Below are positions 12,811 to 24,488 of a stretch of DNA of 64,000 nt, piece by piece (the first letter of the stretch is position 1; each line of letters begins with the position of its first letter). Source of the DNA: Capillidium heterosporum (taxonomy: Eukaryota > Entomophthoromycota > Entomophthoromycetes > Entomophthorales > Capillidiaceae). The position numbers were made by a program, and so were the translations under genes. The stretch lies in contig WBMQ01000011.1 of the NCBI GenBank assembly GCA_016630905.1, positions 248,001 to 312,000 on the forward strand. The letters are read 5' to 3'. The notes beneath the pieces were generated by a model. It worked only from the letters and a program-made list of their open reading frames with translations. It made no database searches and was not told the DNA's origin.

Positions 12811-12826
12811 AAATATTGTTAAACTA
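12811..12826. repeat. Right target-site duplication of the LINE
   Basis: Perfect copy of the 16-mer at 11047-11062. It directly follows the A-rich 3' end of the element. Confidence 0.9.
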
Positions 12827-13311
12827 GTGTAGCGTACCAATCTTAAACTAAACTATGTCTTGGAATGGATCATAGTGTGTGATCTAAGTTGAAATATAGT
12901 ATAAAGGGAATAAAGGCTAGTTATAACCAACAATAACATCGTATTCTTTAAATATACAGCTATACTACAACTAAAACCAATACTCCTGACTTCAATTTAT
13001 TTACATATCTTCAAATTTATAAATTTTTGATTCGTGTTTAAATACTTTTAACCAGCGATAGATAAGCAATGCGAAAACAATTTGTAGCTCAATAAAGTCG
13101 TTCATTCAAATTGAAGGATCATGTATATACAATTGTACCTGATAAAGTATCCTATATAAATCTATCAACATCTGCTTATCCAATATCACTTCACTATGAT
13201 TGACTATCGTACAACCATTAATATATTAACAACAAGACTACCAAAAATTGAAACGCATTTTATTACAATAATTACATTAATGGCATATATGTTAGTACGA
13301 TTTTAACAATT
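12827..13311. other. Intergenic
   Basis: AT-rich spacer between the LINE and the 3' end of the Cys-rich gene. Nothing recognised. Confidence 0.5.
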
Positions 13312-13698
13312 CTACCCAGAGCAACCTGCTGCACAGCAAGCTCCCAAGCAAGCTCCTAAGCAGTCGCCGTCACCACAATCACCAGTACAACAGTCTTCAA
13401 CACATAGGTCACCAGAGCAACAACTAGTATCCCCATTAGCATCCCCACTAGCACCTCCACATGCAAAGATAGAACCGAAGCAGTTGAAAAATCCACTGGG
13501 TTGAGTAGCTAGATTGACCGGTGAAACATAATTATCAAAGCCGAGGTCAGTTCCTGTATGTGATTGGATTACAGTTTGTTCTAAAGCTCTGACTTGCGCC
13601 TCCTCAGCTAAAGCGTTGTTGACATCCATAGTAGTAATCGTATAAGTTGGTATCGGTGCCATTACGGCTGCATCTTTTTCTACACTCGATAAGAACAT
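13312..13698 (-). CDS. Small Cys-rich protein, family copy A (intact)
   Basis: An uninterrupted 128-aa frame. I do not recognise the family. The N-terminal half holds the block PTYTITTMDVNNALAEEAQV (about residues 18-37), which recurs in diverged form at 33.5, 44.3, 46.4, 47.9 and 52.2 kb. The last ~60 residues contain 13 Cys, mostly in GD-C / CC-x-GD units, and are rich in Gly, Asp and Ala. There is no hydrophobic signal peptide or membrane segment, so classical secretion is not predicted. Cys clusters like this could bind metal, be palmitoylated or form disulfides; the sequence alone does not decide. A TATA-like element lies ~55-70 bp upstream of the start. This is the longest and most Cys-rich copy in the window. 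Confidence 0.75.
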   Translation of the reverse strand: MFLSSVEKDAAVMAPIPTYTITTMDVNNALAEEAQVRALEQTVIQSHTGTDLGFDNYVSPVNLATQPSGFFNCFGSIFACGGASGDANGDTSCCSGDLCVEDCCTGDCGDGDCLGACLGACCAAGCSG

Positions 13699-13750
13699 AT
13701 TTTAGTTCCAATATTAATAATTTTAACTAGCATGGTGATCTGGCTACCAT

Positions 13751-13766
13751 CCTTATATATACTTGG
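13751..13766 (-). promoter_or_regulatory. TATA-like element of Cys-rich copy A
   Basis: Reads TATATATAAGG on the minus strand, about 55-70 bp upstream of the ATG at 13698. Copies C and F have similar TATA-like elements about 45-55 bp upstream of their starts. Confidence 0.5.
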
Positions 13767-15524
13767 TAAATTCTTTAGAATGTAGCATGTGACTCGAGGT
13801 TTATAAATAGATATCTAAATATAATTTAAAGTAGTAACCAATGATAGAGAGCGGTAGTATTCAAAAAAGGATTTTATTTTTTACATGCCAAGCCTCAAGA
13901 TTTATACTGTTATAATCTTGGGTTCCAGTTTGAAAGGTAGAATAGTGGTTCTAGGTTCGTATACTATCACATTTCGGGAGAATCTGTATTTGGCAGGGTA
14001 AGTTCAATTGAAATTATTGAGCCTTTCGGTTATATATAGCTAACTATTAACCTTATGTATATAGTTGCATTGTTTAAGTAGACTTCAACTGTATACATTG
14101 AACCAAAGCAGTAAATTTTTGGGAATTTTATTATAGGCAACATCGGACAGAAGCAAAGTGCTAAAATTGACTTTCATCCATAGCTATAGTTAGAGTTATT
14201 AAGAATAAGGCTGTATAACATGCCACTCATCTATAGAAACGTTGGTGTGCATTGAATATAGCTGTGGATTAGTCCAATAAAACTAACGTATGATGGCTGG
14301 TCCTAGAGCCCAGTTCGTTGTAATCTGAAATATATCACAGAAGCAATTGAAAACATTTGTTTGTTAAATGTACAAATCCATTCTCCGGATAGGCCAATAA
14401 ATAAACTGGCTTACAATTATCAAGTGCCAAGGCACCACATAGGCAATAACACCCTTTTTAGGAAAAAAACTGATATATGAATTTGGATATCTGTAAGTCA
14501 TCTAAAAATGTGAATTTTATAATGGAAGCTCAAGGTTATTTATACTGAAACATAGCTTGATATTCCAGTAAGGTTCGATTTAAATTGACCTCATATACCG
14601 TATTCTTTATAGAAATTTCCCATTATATTTTCCATTGGAGATAACGATTTTAGAGCATTGAATTAACATATCTGTAGAATTTTCTCACTACATTGAATGG
14701 TTCATATTCGAATATTTCAAACTACTCAAAAAACGATATTCACTTGAATTAAACACATAAATAAACTTTAGATATTATGTATATGGCTTGTCAAAGAAAT
14801 TATAAATAAATTAGCTTAGTATATATCGAAAACCACTTTAATAAGACTGTCGTTAAATTAGATTTATAATTTATAATTTGGAATTTTAACAAAATAAAAA
14901 TATGCATAAAAGAGTCTAACAAAATCATACTACTTGGTAAGGTATACTAAAGTTTATACTCTAAATTTTGAAGCTTAAACAAGGCCAACCCAAGCACATT
15001 ATTGAAATAAGCTTGGCAAAAATAGTATATACTATCTATGACCGATATATACGGAAACAACTATCAAGAGTGGCTAAATGTATCCAAGTAAAGCACCTCA
15101 TATTGATGAAACCTGCCTACATTTGGAATTTAAGATCGTATGTTGAATTGATTCTTCTCTTTACAAACTCTAATGTTACAACTTAAAAATACCAATATGT
15201 GAATGCCATATAATGAAATAGAAAATATTTACTGACGTATATTTAAGATTCATATTTAATATACCGATAGTTAGGCCAATAGGTCCTGTAGTCGAAATAG
15301 GATATCAGTTTTACTAGTAAAAATACATTATTTTGGAATGGGTTTATTTGCAAATTATATTTATAGATATGTGCAACTATTCCTACTAAATCTACAGAAT
15401 TAAAACAATGGTTTATAAATATACTCATCAGATCAAGCCTATATGAAAAGTAGCAATTGCTAAAATAATAAATTCAAATCAACAACAAAACCTCACATAT
15501 AAAAACAGCAAATTTATTAGTTTT
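13767..15524. other. Intergenic, AT-rich
   Basis: About 1.8 kb of very AT-rich sequence between copy A's promoter and the 3' end of the PQ-loop gene. No family match on either strand. Confidence 0.5.
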
Positions 15525-16349
15525 TTAAACGACGTTCATCTCCCCTACTACCTGTCTACCACTTCCATACCAGTAGAACTGCATAAAAATAACAAAGTCG
15601 ATAAACACGGTGCCACCACTACCGACCAACCAAGGTAAATTCTTCATCAAAAAGGGTAAACTTGAATCAAAAGTGAAGACTGAGAGACAGAAGGTCAAAT
15701 TCCCCAAAACACAGCACAGGAACATAGATATGGATAAGCCATCGACCGACTTACGCTTATAATTCAAATAAATCTGGGGTAGGCGCGACACTTGATATAT
15801 GGAGCAGGAAATCCATCCAAACATGTAGCCTACATCCTTAGGCTCCATCAAGTTGAAATCTAAACCTGAAGTGTCCAAGTTCAAGAGCAGTATGGTTCCA
15901 ACTAAAGTTAAACCTAAAGTCGTCTTGATAAAAGTGTTGTTGGTATCCTTAGCCTTCAGATTTTGACTATAGTCCATTGTAATACTACCGTAGTTGCTAT
16001 TTAAGTTTTTACATTCCGACATTGACTCCTTGGGGTAGAAGCAGCTGTAGTAAAAGTACTGTGATAGCAATATGAGATCACTCGTTATAAAGTATAGAGT
16101 TAATAGGATAGTTGAAGGTAGAAGGTTCTGTAAGGTTGCTCCGATCAAGTTTATGATATCACCTACCAGCCATAGCGTTATGAACGGTAGTGACAGGGAG
16201 GAGGTATCTTTACTCTTGTAATTGGTATACAACTGCCTATAAGTTGAAGTTAGCATCTGCATTTAGTTGGTATTGGCTTACGGTATAAATACGACGATCC
16301 AGCAGATTAATGAGATACCACTAAATACATTGGATAAGGTTAATTCCAT
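15525..16349 (-). CDS. PQ-loop vacuolar/lysosomal amino-acid transporter (Ypq1/PQLC2-like)
   Basis: Predicted seven-helix membrane protein of the SLC66/PQ-loop family, which in yeast and animals exports cationic amino acids from vacuole or lysosome. Exons 16349-16282 and 16236-15525 (45-nt intron with branch site GCTAAC) join to 780 nt, 259 aa. Splicing restores the first PQ motif, FIPQLYTNYKSKDTSSLS; the second is RLPQIYLNYKRKSVDGLS. Both carry the diagnostic Pro-Gln and the following basic/Ser segment. The loop between the two halves is short and Asn/Ser-rich. It is somewhat shorter than yeast Ypq1 (about 300 aa). An ATG inside the intron at 16262 also opens a frame, but that start would lose the first PQ motif, so I prefer 16349. 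No frame problem. Confidence 0.88.
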
Positions 16350-17490
16350 ATAAAGTATATATCTATCTATTAACTAGTTTTTATTGTTAGAGTTTGGGAA
16401 GAGTTATCAATCGGTATCGCTTCTACAGAGAAGGTAGGCTTTCGGGAAATTAGTTGGAAAAGTTAAAACGAAAAAGAGAAGAGGATGAAGAAGCTGGAGA
16501 AACAGTTTACAAAGTAAAAGGTATGAGTCAAGTGAAGTACCTGTCAAACTTTTATAGTAAATTTCATTTTTTCAGTTTGTGGGGAACTAATTTTTTAGTT
16601 CGATAACTGGTGCCAGGGTGGATGAATAAAATTCATCCAGTTTTTCAAAGTTTTGAAATTCTAGAAAATTCTCAGTTCCCATCAAAGATTAAGCCACATT
16701 AACTAGGTGATTCTATCGAGCAGTAATGGGATACAAGGCTTTTAATTGGTTTATATAGACGTCAATTTGTTTACAAGGTAAATTACTTGGTCTAAAGTAC
16801 TTGGAACAATCTCCGAAAGTTAATTGAAAATAAGTATAGTTTAATCAAATATAGTGTACATATAGAACTCGGCGATTTTACCTTTCTATAAGCCAAGCTC
16901 AAGCTTAAACATTAGATAGATGAAAAATATACATCCAGTGGTATGGAACCCATCTAGCCTTATCACATTCCTCAGTATTTACTGGAGCCATTTTCTGTAA
17001 TTTTGAGTCACGGTTATACGGCAAGTTTAGTCAATATTCCCCAGCTACCTCACCTATTTCATTAAAGATCAAAGTAGACCTATTTGAAGTAGTCAATCGT
17101 CTATTCAAACTACTCCATCGCTTCAACGGTAATACGTCCTCAATCTCCCACTTTTAATCAATGTATGGTCTTTCTCAACACTACACTAAGAGTTCTTTAA
17201 CTGTTGAGAAATTTCGAGCTAAGGTGGAAAACTGCATCCATACTTCAATAAGCATATGTACAGAAAGGCACCATTTTAAACTGAATTGTTTCAATTTCAT
17301 TATATCCACCATAAATTTTTTGACACAATCACCAGTAATATCACCATTGAACTAGGCCAAAATATAAACAAAGTGCAAATCCGTAAACTATATGTTTGCA
17401 AAGTTATAAAAATTAGCTCAAAACTAAAACACATTACCGAAACCAACTTAAAACTATATTAGTTACTCCATCCCAAATCTTAAAGTGTCT
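16350..17490. other. Intergenic with a degenerate coding-like patch
   Basis: Mostly stop-dense. On the plus strand around 16390-16530 a frame reads NRYRFYREGRLSGN, then a TAG, then LEKLKRKREEDEEAGETVYK. This basic/acidic stretch looks protein-coding but is interrupted and has no ATG in a sensible place. It could be a gene remnant; I cannot name it. The rest shows nothing. Confidence 0.3.
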
Positions 17491-20400
17491 TCAACTCGAA
17501 TTCCCACCCAACAGCTGTTGGTTCACCAGGGCATAATAAAACCCTTTGATATTTAACAACGAGTCATGGGTTCCACTCTCCACAAGTTTACCCATACGCA
17601 TGACGACAATCCAGTCGGAATCCTGAATAGTCGACAGCCTATGAGCAATTGTAATAGTAGTCCTCCCTTGCGACGCCAAATCCAAAGCTTGTTGTACGAC
17701 CTTTTCACTTTCTGAATCTAAGGCCGAGGTAGCCTCATCAAGGAGTAAAAGTTTTGGATTCCTAATTAAAGCACGAGCGATAGCTATACGTTGCTTTTGA
17801 CCGCCTGAAAGTTGACTACCACGTTCGCCAACTTTGGTATCATAACCATCAGGTTGTTCCATTATAAAAGTGTGGGCATTGGCCATCTTGGCAGCTGCTT
17901 CAATTTCCTCTTTACTAGCATCTGGCTTGCCATAGGCGATGTTTTCACTTATAGTCAAATCAAACAAAACCGGTTCCTGCCCAACTAAAGCCATCTCTGA
18001 CCGCAAATGTTGCACGTTCCACAATTTAATCTCTCTACCTTCAACTTCCAACGTACCACTTAATAGATCGTAGAACCGTTGTGCCAATGCGATGACGGTC
18101 GACTTTCCTGACCCTGAGGCACCAACTAAAGCAATCTTTTTACCAGCCATGACACTGAGGTCGAGTCCCTGTAAAATGGGAATATCATTTCGGGAGGGGT
18201 AGTTGAACATGGCCTCTTTGAATTCCAAATTTCCAGTTACTTGTAAGTTCTTCTCACCGCTATCACCACCATCAATCGAAGGTTGACGGTCCAAAAGTTC
18301 AAAGAGGTCGATGGCAGCAACCTTGGACTTGACGTAAGTAGTCAGCTGGGCCGAAGTCTGACCTAGTGCCATCCCTGTGAACAAAACGGCAGTGATAACT
18401 TGGAACATCTGGATGAAATCGTATTCACCATTAACGACCAAGACGGTCCCGTACCAGAAAGCGATGGCGTTGATGAAGAAGGGGGAGCCCATTGTTAACG
18501 AGTAACCAAAAGCCGCTTTGATAGCCCCAGATACCGCTGATTTGTGAGCACGATGAACGCGATCGACGTAGTCCTGGTAGAAGGTCTCCTCACGGCCAAG
18601 TCCAGCTAACGTACGCACATTGACGATGGATTCGGAGGCCAGTTGGGATACCTGCTCGTAGGCCTTTTTAGTTCGCTTGGTAACTACAGTCAAAACTTTA
18701 ACTTCCATAAGACCAGCAAGGGCGACTACTGGGGTAGTAGCAAGTACAACTAATGTCAACTTCCACCCCCCACTGAACGCTAGACCTAGACCTACGGCGG
18801 CTGTAGATATACTCATAAATATAGGACTTAAAACTTTGGATATCAGACCCTGGATCTGTTCGGCTTCTGTTGATAACTTGGCAGCCAGTATGCCAACTGA
18901 ATTGATAGGATCGTCGTAATAAGCGATTTCTTGCTTAAGTAAGGCTTCAAAAGACTGCTTACGGATGGTAAAAGTTAACGATTCACCGACAAACTCCATG
19001 GCGCCTACACGGGCACTTACAGCGAAAAAAGACACAACACCTAAAAGTACAAACATCAAAGACCAGAAATTGGCAGCTTGGACGCCTTTGGCTTCATAAC
19101 CAGGCGTCACGATCTCAATAAAGGCCTGAGTGACATTGGTGAAAATCAACGAGTACAGGGGTAGGATGGCACCGTCGACTAGGGCACCAATTAAGCCCAG
19201 GAGGATAAGTGCAGACCAAGGCTTTACCATCTTGAGGACACGAAGCATGGGTAAGGGTTCTTTGGCTAGACGCTCCTCCTTAATCTTGGTTGCTAACTTG
19301 ATGGAATCTTCTTTGGTCAGAGTACGGTTGATCGAACTGAAAGCTTCCTTTGCTTCGATATCTAAGGCGGTTACATCTTTAATGGTAGGGGTACGCTGCA
19401 AAGTAGCCCCCTCTTTAGCTAAAACTAAGCTATTGTCATCCGAATTTTTGCCTTCTGTACGCAAGGTTTGAGCTGAAACGAGGCCAGCGTAGATTTCATC
19501 CAAAGCAATAAGTTCCTCGTGCGTACCCTGCTCGACAATCCTTACCTTTATCAAAAACGACGATCTTGTTGGCATCCTTGATGGTCGAGAGTCGATGGGC
19601 GATTACGATGGTAGTCCTATCTTTAGCGGCGTTATCTAAGGCTTGTTGGACTAACTTCTCCGATTCGGTATCCAGGGCTGAAGTAGCTTCATCCAAAAGC
19701 AGTATGCGTGGGTCCTTGATGAGAGCACGAGCGATGGCAATACGTTGCTTCTGACCACCGGAGAGTAAGGATCCCTTCTCACCGACCATCGTATCGTATT
19801 TGTTGGGTAAACTCATAATAAACTCATGGATATTGGATAACTTACAAGCCTCTTCGACGCGTTTCTGAAGTTCGGGCGAGTCGTAGTCAATTTCACTGTC
19901 GTGGCGCAGGCCGTAGAGAATATTGCGCTTGATGGTGGTGGCGAACAGGATGGGCTCTTGACCTACGATTCCGATATGCTCCCTAAGGAACTTGATGCTC
20001 AACTCTTTGATATTGACGCCGTCTAGTAAAACTTGGCCTTGTTCGGGATCGTAGAAACGTTCAATTAGGCCAACCGTTGTCGATTTACCACTCCCTGAAG
20101 GGCCTACCAATGCAACGGTAGTGCCGGGTTCAACATTTAGGGTGATGCCCTGCAGTATAGGTACGTCAGGTCGGGTGGGATAGTTGAAATGCACACCTTG
20201 GAATGAAATATGACCTTTTACCGGACCCATCTGACTCTGACGGTGTTTCATGATATCGGTTACTAGGAAGGGATCGATCTTAGATCCACGGTCGATGACG
20301 TCAAAGAGCTTGGCGGCCGCACCCTGAGCTGTAGCTAAGGCTGTCAAGCTTGGGCTAGCTTGGCCGATGGACATGGCTCCGATGAGAACCGAAAAAAAGA

Positions 20401-21379
20401 CGGCAAGTACCTCATCGGAAGTGTACCCTTCCTCAGCGATCAACTTGGCACCGTACCACATACCAAGGCCGTAAGAAAAGAAGAGAACGGTAAGGATAGT
20501 GCCAATTCCAAACCCAGTAATCAGTGCCTTCTTGTGACCGACCTTACGAGCGATTTCCAACTTACTTTCGTAGCGGGCTTGCTCACGCTTCTGACCCCCA
20601 AATGAGTAGACGGTTCGGATGGCAGCTAGAACTTCCTCAGCGACAGAACCCGCTTGACCGTAAGCACCCTGACCATCAGCTGATTCAGCTGCGATTAACT
20701 TGCCGATGAAGACACCGCAGGCCATCAATATAGGGACTACCGACAGTAGTACCAACGTAAGTTTCCAACCCTTGACGAACGCCAAGATGAATCCAGCTAA
20801 AAAAGTCGATACGTACTGGATGAGTAGACCCACCTTGTCGGAGATACCTTCCTGAACCAAGTTTACGTCGCCAGCTATGCGGGTACTTATATCCCCACTC
20901 TGGTTGGTGTCGAACCAACCCATCTCTTGACTCAGTATAGAATGGTAATATTTGTGTCGAATACGTACTGCCTGGCGCTCACCAGAGATCATCCATAGGG
21001 AAAGTTGGCCGTAAGCGGTTAAGATGGTGATAGCACCAATTATGACGAACTCTAGGCAAAGCCAGTTGACATTGCTCTGTAACTTCAACTTGGCTTCGAC
21101 TGGATTTACTAATACATTGTTGGAATATTCGGCGAAATAGCCGATTACCCCAGAAAAGATTAAAGTCATTAGAGGTTGAGCCACCCCGTTTAAGACGGCA
21201 CATATAGCAGCTATAAAAGTTATTAGTAGATCAGTTGGAGTTGCAAACGAATAGATCTTCCCCAAGGAAACTGGAGGTAGTCCTTTTGCAGTTTCGAGTT
21301 CTTTAGCTTCGATCTCTTCTTCCACCTTTGCAATTGCTGCACCATCTTCGGCTTTAGCTTTAGCTTTCTTTTTGAACAT
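17491..21379 (-). CDS. ABCB/MDR-type multidrug transporter, second copy, one frame break
   Basis: Paralogue of the pump at 5.2-9.1 kb with the same TMD-NBD-TMD-NBD order. The total span is 3889 nt (3n+1). The 5' frame (21379 to about 19545) encodes TMD1 and a complete NBD1 (GPSGSGKST, LSGGQKQR, ILLLDEATSALD). The 3' frame (about 19575-17491) encodes TMD2 and NBD2 (GASGSGKST, LSGGQKQR, LLLLDEATSALD). The switch falls just after the NBD1 H-loop: the paralogue reads FDKGMIVEQG, whereas this copy reads FDKGK and needs one base dropped near 19540-19543 to continue IVEQG. Everything on both sides is conserved and free of stops, so either the assembly carries an inserted base, the gene is a very recent pseudogene, or the ribosome shifts +1 here. 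Corrected length would be about 1295 aa. Intronless. Confidence 0.85.
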
Positions 21380-21444
21380 AGTACTTGTGCCTTAAATTAC
21401 TAGGTCGTTTATACTATTTAATCGATTGTGTTGTAAAAATGATG

Positions 21445-21451
21445 TTACTAA
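21445..21451 (-). promoter_or_regulatory. Yap1/Pap1-type response element (TTACTAA)
   Basis: A perfect TTACTAA (Yap response element consensus TTASTAA) about 66 bp upstream of the second MDR start. A bZIP of the matching family is encoded at 23.3-24.5 kb. A 7-mer can occur by chance in AT-rich DNA, so the assignment is inferential. Confidence 0.3.
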
Positions 21452-23337
21452 ATTAGTTGTTGAGAACGTTGTCGGTACCAAATTTAAACTTCAAGCTCTT
21501 TTATACTGGTTGACTTTAGCTTACTCTTTAAAAGTTGACCCATGTTAAACCAATTTTCTTGTGAAATACCAATCTTTGTTGTCCCGATCCCTACGAAAAC
21601 TGACTTTTGTTCCTATAACAAAAAGAAATTAAAGGAAATTTTACCATTCAGCTCACATCTCTGTTTGGTAAGTTGTCAGGCAACATTTGTCCGCAATCAG
21701 TTTGACTTGAACTTGGACAGTGATAAATCATATTTGCCAAGTAAGCGGATTAAGCTTGGGCTTTGGTTGGTTGCCATTTTGTATACAGTCAAAGCTGAAA
21801 CGTATACACCTTTTGACTGTAAAGCTTAATGAACTGCAAAGTGTTTTGACATTCACTATTGTATCGGTGTAAATGTTATTGCGAAAACAGGTTAGAAGTG
21901 AAGGGATGCTGGTTTAATGATGAAACAAATAATATGGGGCAAGAATACAGAAGTTTCAACCTTTGTAATCTAAAACTTGTAAAGTGTTGACAATATACAA
22001 TGCCATCTATTATTCAAAATTTCAGATAGTATAGTAGCAGCATTAAAGCTCAAGTTTAAAATTTCCCAAATGCTTGCGTAAAAGAGGTATTTACTACTGA
22101 TTGACTTGAGCTAGAAAAAGTAAATATTACAGCTAACAACAGCTACAGTAGCAGGACAGTAAAAACTCATTCTTTATCCAAAGATAGCATCTCCACCGTA
22201 CTAAAGTTTCAGCTCACTACTATAGACTTCCTTACCACTTCCTATAAAACAAAGTTTAAACACAATCTCGTGTCAGCAATCTATTGGCTAAAAAGCAGCC
22301 TATCCAAACGAAGCTATTCCATTTGCCTACAAAATCCTTCACCTACACTTGACAGCAACCAAAACCCATCTCTACACATTTCCAATCCAACTTTACAATC
22401 TCTCAACTCCAACCCAAACTCTTTGTCGCTTAAACTCAACTATTCGAATAAAGCTTTTTTTAGCATCTATTGATTAAATTCCGGTACTTTTACCAAAATT
22501 GCTACTGGATCCCGTCCCAACAACTTATTCCAACTCAACTCAATTTAAGCGATAGTACCTTCAGCTCGAATAAAAGCTACTCAGAAAACCTGCTTCAAAA
22601 ACATTACTAATCTCTTGACATTTATAGCCTTACAAACTTCTTCACATTTATAGCAAGACATTTCACTTTTATATTCGGTATCCAAAACTGTCCACTTTTT
22701 AATGTTTAAAAGCGCATCTATTGTATTGATATAGATCAGCTTCGTCATTTATCACATGCTTTATGGATTCTATAAAACCTCCAAAGTAAGCTCAGCTCAC
22801 TTGAGAGCACCTGACTTGATTTCCCAAATAAACACCAAACTCTAGGCTAAATTCCTAGAATAACTTCAAAACTTCAATTTACCTATACGAAGTTAAAAAT
22901 GCCTTTTGTAGATGACTAAGTAAGATAGTTTTGGGTCTAAAACATGAGCTGCAATGTGGGATCAGGCTTAGGTAGCTGAATTAAGACTTACTAACCGATA
23001 AATCTACAACGAGGCTTGTCTTTCCACTTATGGTTATAAGAGACCCATGAGATATCAAGGTAGTGCGTCTACCGATGCCTTTGTACCGTTTAGACTAGGT
23101 AGACGGAACAAGCAGATGGGTAAACCTCCAACTGCCGTTGAGCCTAAACCTTCATTTAAAACTGGAATCTAGAATTGGGTATAAAGTATTTATTGGATAA
23201 ATCGAATCGGAGGTTGAAGGCAGTGGTAGTCGAAAGGTGGAAGGGGCAAGTAGGACATTGAAAAGATTTAAAGGTTTTCCTACAATACCAAGATATAGAA
23301 AAAGAAACTACTTGAAACAAAAACTAAAGTAGTTTCT
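21452..23337. other. Intergenic, upstream of MDR2 and downstream of bZIP
   Basis: Stop-dense, AT-rich. Open frames at 21542-21829 and 22270-22473 have no family resemblance. No RNA gene recognised. Confidence 0.5.
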
Positions 23338-24488
23338 TTAAAGGTGGTTCCCAAGGTAGGTATTCAAGAACTCCTGGATAGAGTCACAAACACTCTTCTT
23401 CATTAAAGCTTCCTTCAAGTTGTGGATAGAGAATTCCTCCTCGTAGAAGGCCCGTTTGAGACTGTTGAGATGGTCACTTAACTTGATAAGTTCCTCATAG
23501 GTGGGTGGGGGACGGAAGGGGTTCATGATATCAGTAGGACATCCATTGTTGGTGAAGGTCGAGTTTGGGACGTTGGGTTGGAAGAGATTAGAACTGAACT
23601 CACTTTTGGCAAACTCATTGTTGGTACTAGGGGTAACATACTCTTGTTCGTTGAGGTTAGAGTTAGTACTTGGGTTAGAGTTGGTAGTAGGGGGCTGTGA
23701 AAGTGCAGGCAAACCTTGCTTTTGGAATAAAGCTAATGAAACTTCGTTCTTGTTGGTTTCTATATTTAATTAATAAATTGGGGTTCTTGTATAGAATAGT
23801 TTACCAGAACTGTTGGTACTAGGATCCAAAACTTGATTGCCAAACAAATTGGTGACGATTTGTTTATTAGGCTGGGAATTGATCTGCTGGTTGTTGATCT
23901 GGTAGCGGTCGACATTAATGCTCGGGGCTGTCTTGAAGTTTTCCAAGTTGGCTAAGGCTTGACGTAGCTTGTAGTTCATATTCTGTAAGGCGGTGAGATC
24001 AACCTTGAGCTTCTGGTTCTCTTCAACGGACTGCAAATTCTGCTTCTCGAGATCTTGGATCTTGGCCTCCAGTTCGCGGTTGTAGAGCTCCTTGCGTAGG
24101 CGGAAGGCCCTTTGAGCAGCTCGATTCTTGGCCTGTCGCTTCTAAAAGTAGTATATTAAAATAGTTTTGAAAAGTTTACTTACTAGGATGGGTTCGGTCT
24201 CCTCAGGCTTACGTCCTTTCTTCTTGATACTGATATCCTCCTCATCTGAGGTGTAGCCACCTAAACCTTGATTAACTTTTATGCTGGCTGACAAGTACCT
24301 TTGTTCTTCCCAAGGGTGGCCTTGACCCCCTTCTCTTAAATCGCACTTAGTTAGTATGTCGTTGGTTGGTCCAAGTTACCGATTGCAGCTGCTATGATCC
24401 TTCCCTTTTCTCGCTTGCGTTCCTTTTCTTTAAGATTGTCCAGTTCCAAGTTGATGTTGATGTCGTTGGGTTGGTCGGTATTTAACAT
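23338..24488 (-). CDS. Yap1/Pap1-type bZIP transcription factor
   Basis: Five exons fit in phase: 24488-24380, 24334-24299, 24266-24184, 24141-23805, 23759-23338; total 987 nt, 328 aa. Introns 1 (45 nt) and 2 (32 nt) are less certain than the two that flank exon 4. The basic region KRQAKNRAAQRAFRLRKE (about residues 77-94) carries the fungal Yap/Pap1 signature N-x-x-A-Q-x-x-F-R, preceded by KKKGRKPEETEP as in AP-1-like proteins. A leucine zipper follows to about residue 145. The middle is Asn/Gln-rich. The C-terminus (PPTYEELIKLSDHLNSLKRA on) is helical. The Cys-rich domains of Yap1/Pap1 that sense oxidation are not evident; only a few Cys occur. Homologues regulate oxidative stress and drug-efflux genes, which is suggestive given the MDR gene next door. 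Targets are not known. Confidence 0.85.

Noticed and set aside
16262-16262. ATG at 16262 as start of the PQ-loop gene
   Set aside because: It lies within the intron and would remove the first PQ motif, which splicing from 16349 restores.
19496-19575. Intron at GTAAGG to explain the MDR2 frame change
   Set aside because: Only one base needs removing; paralogue alignment is continuous on both sides, so no intron fits.
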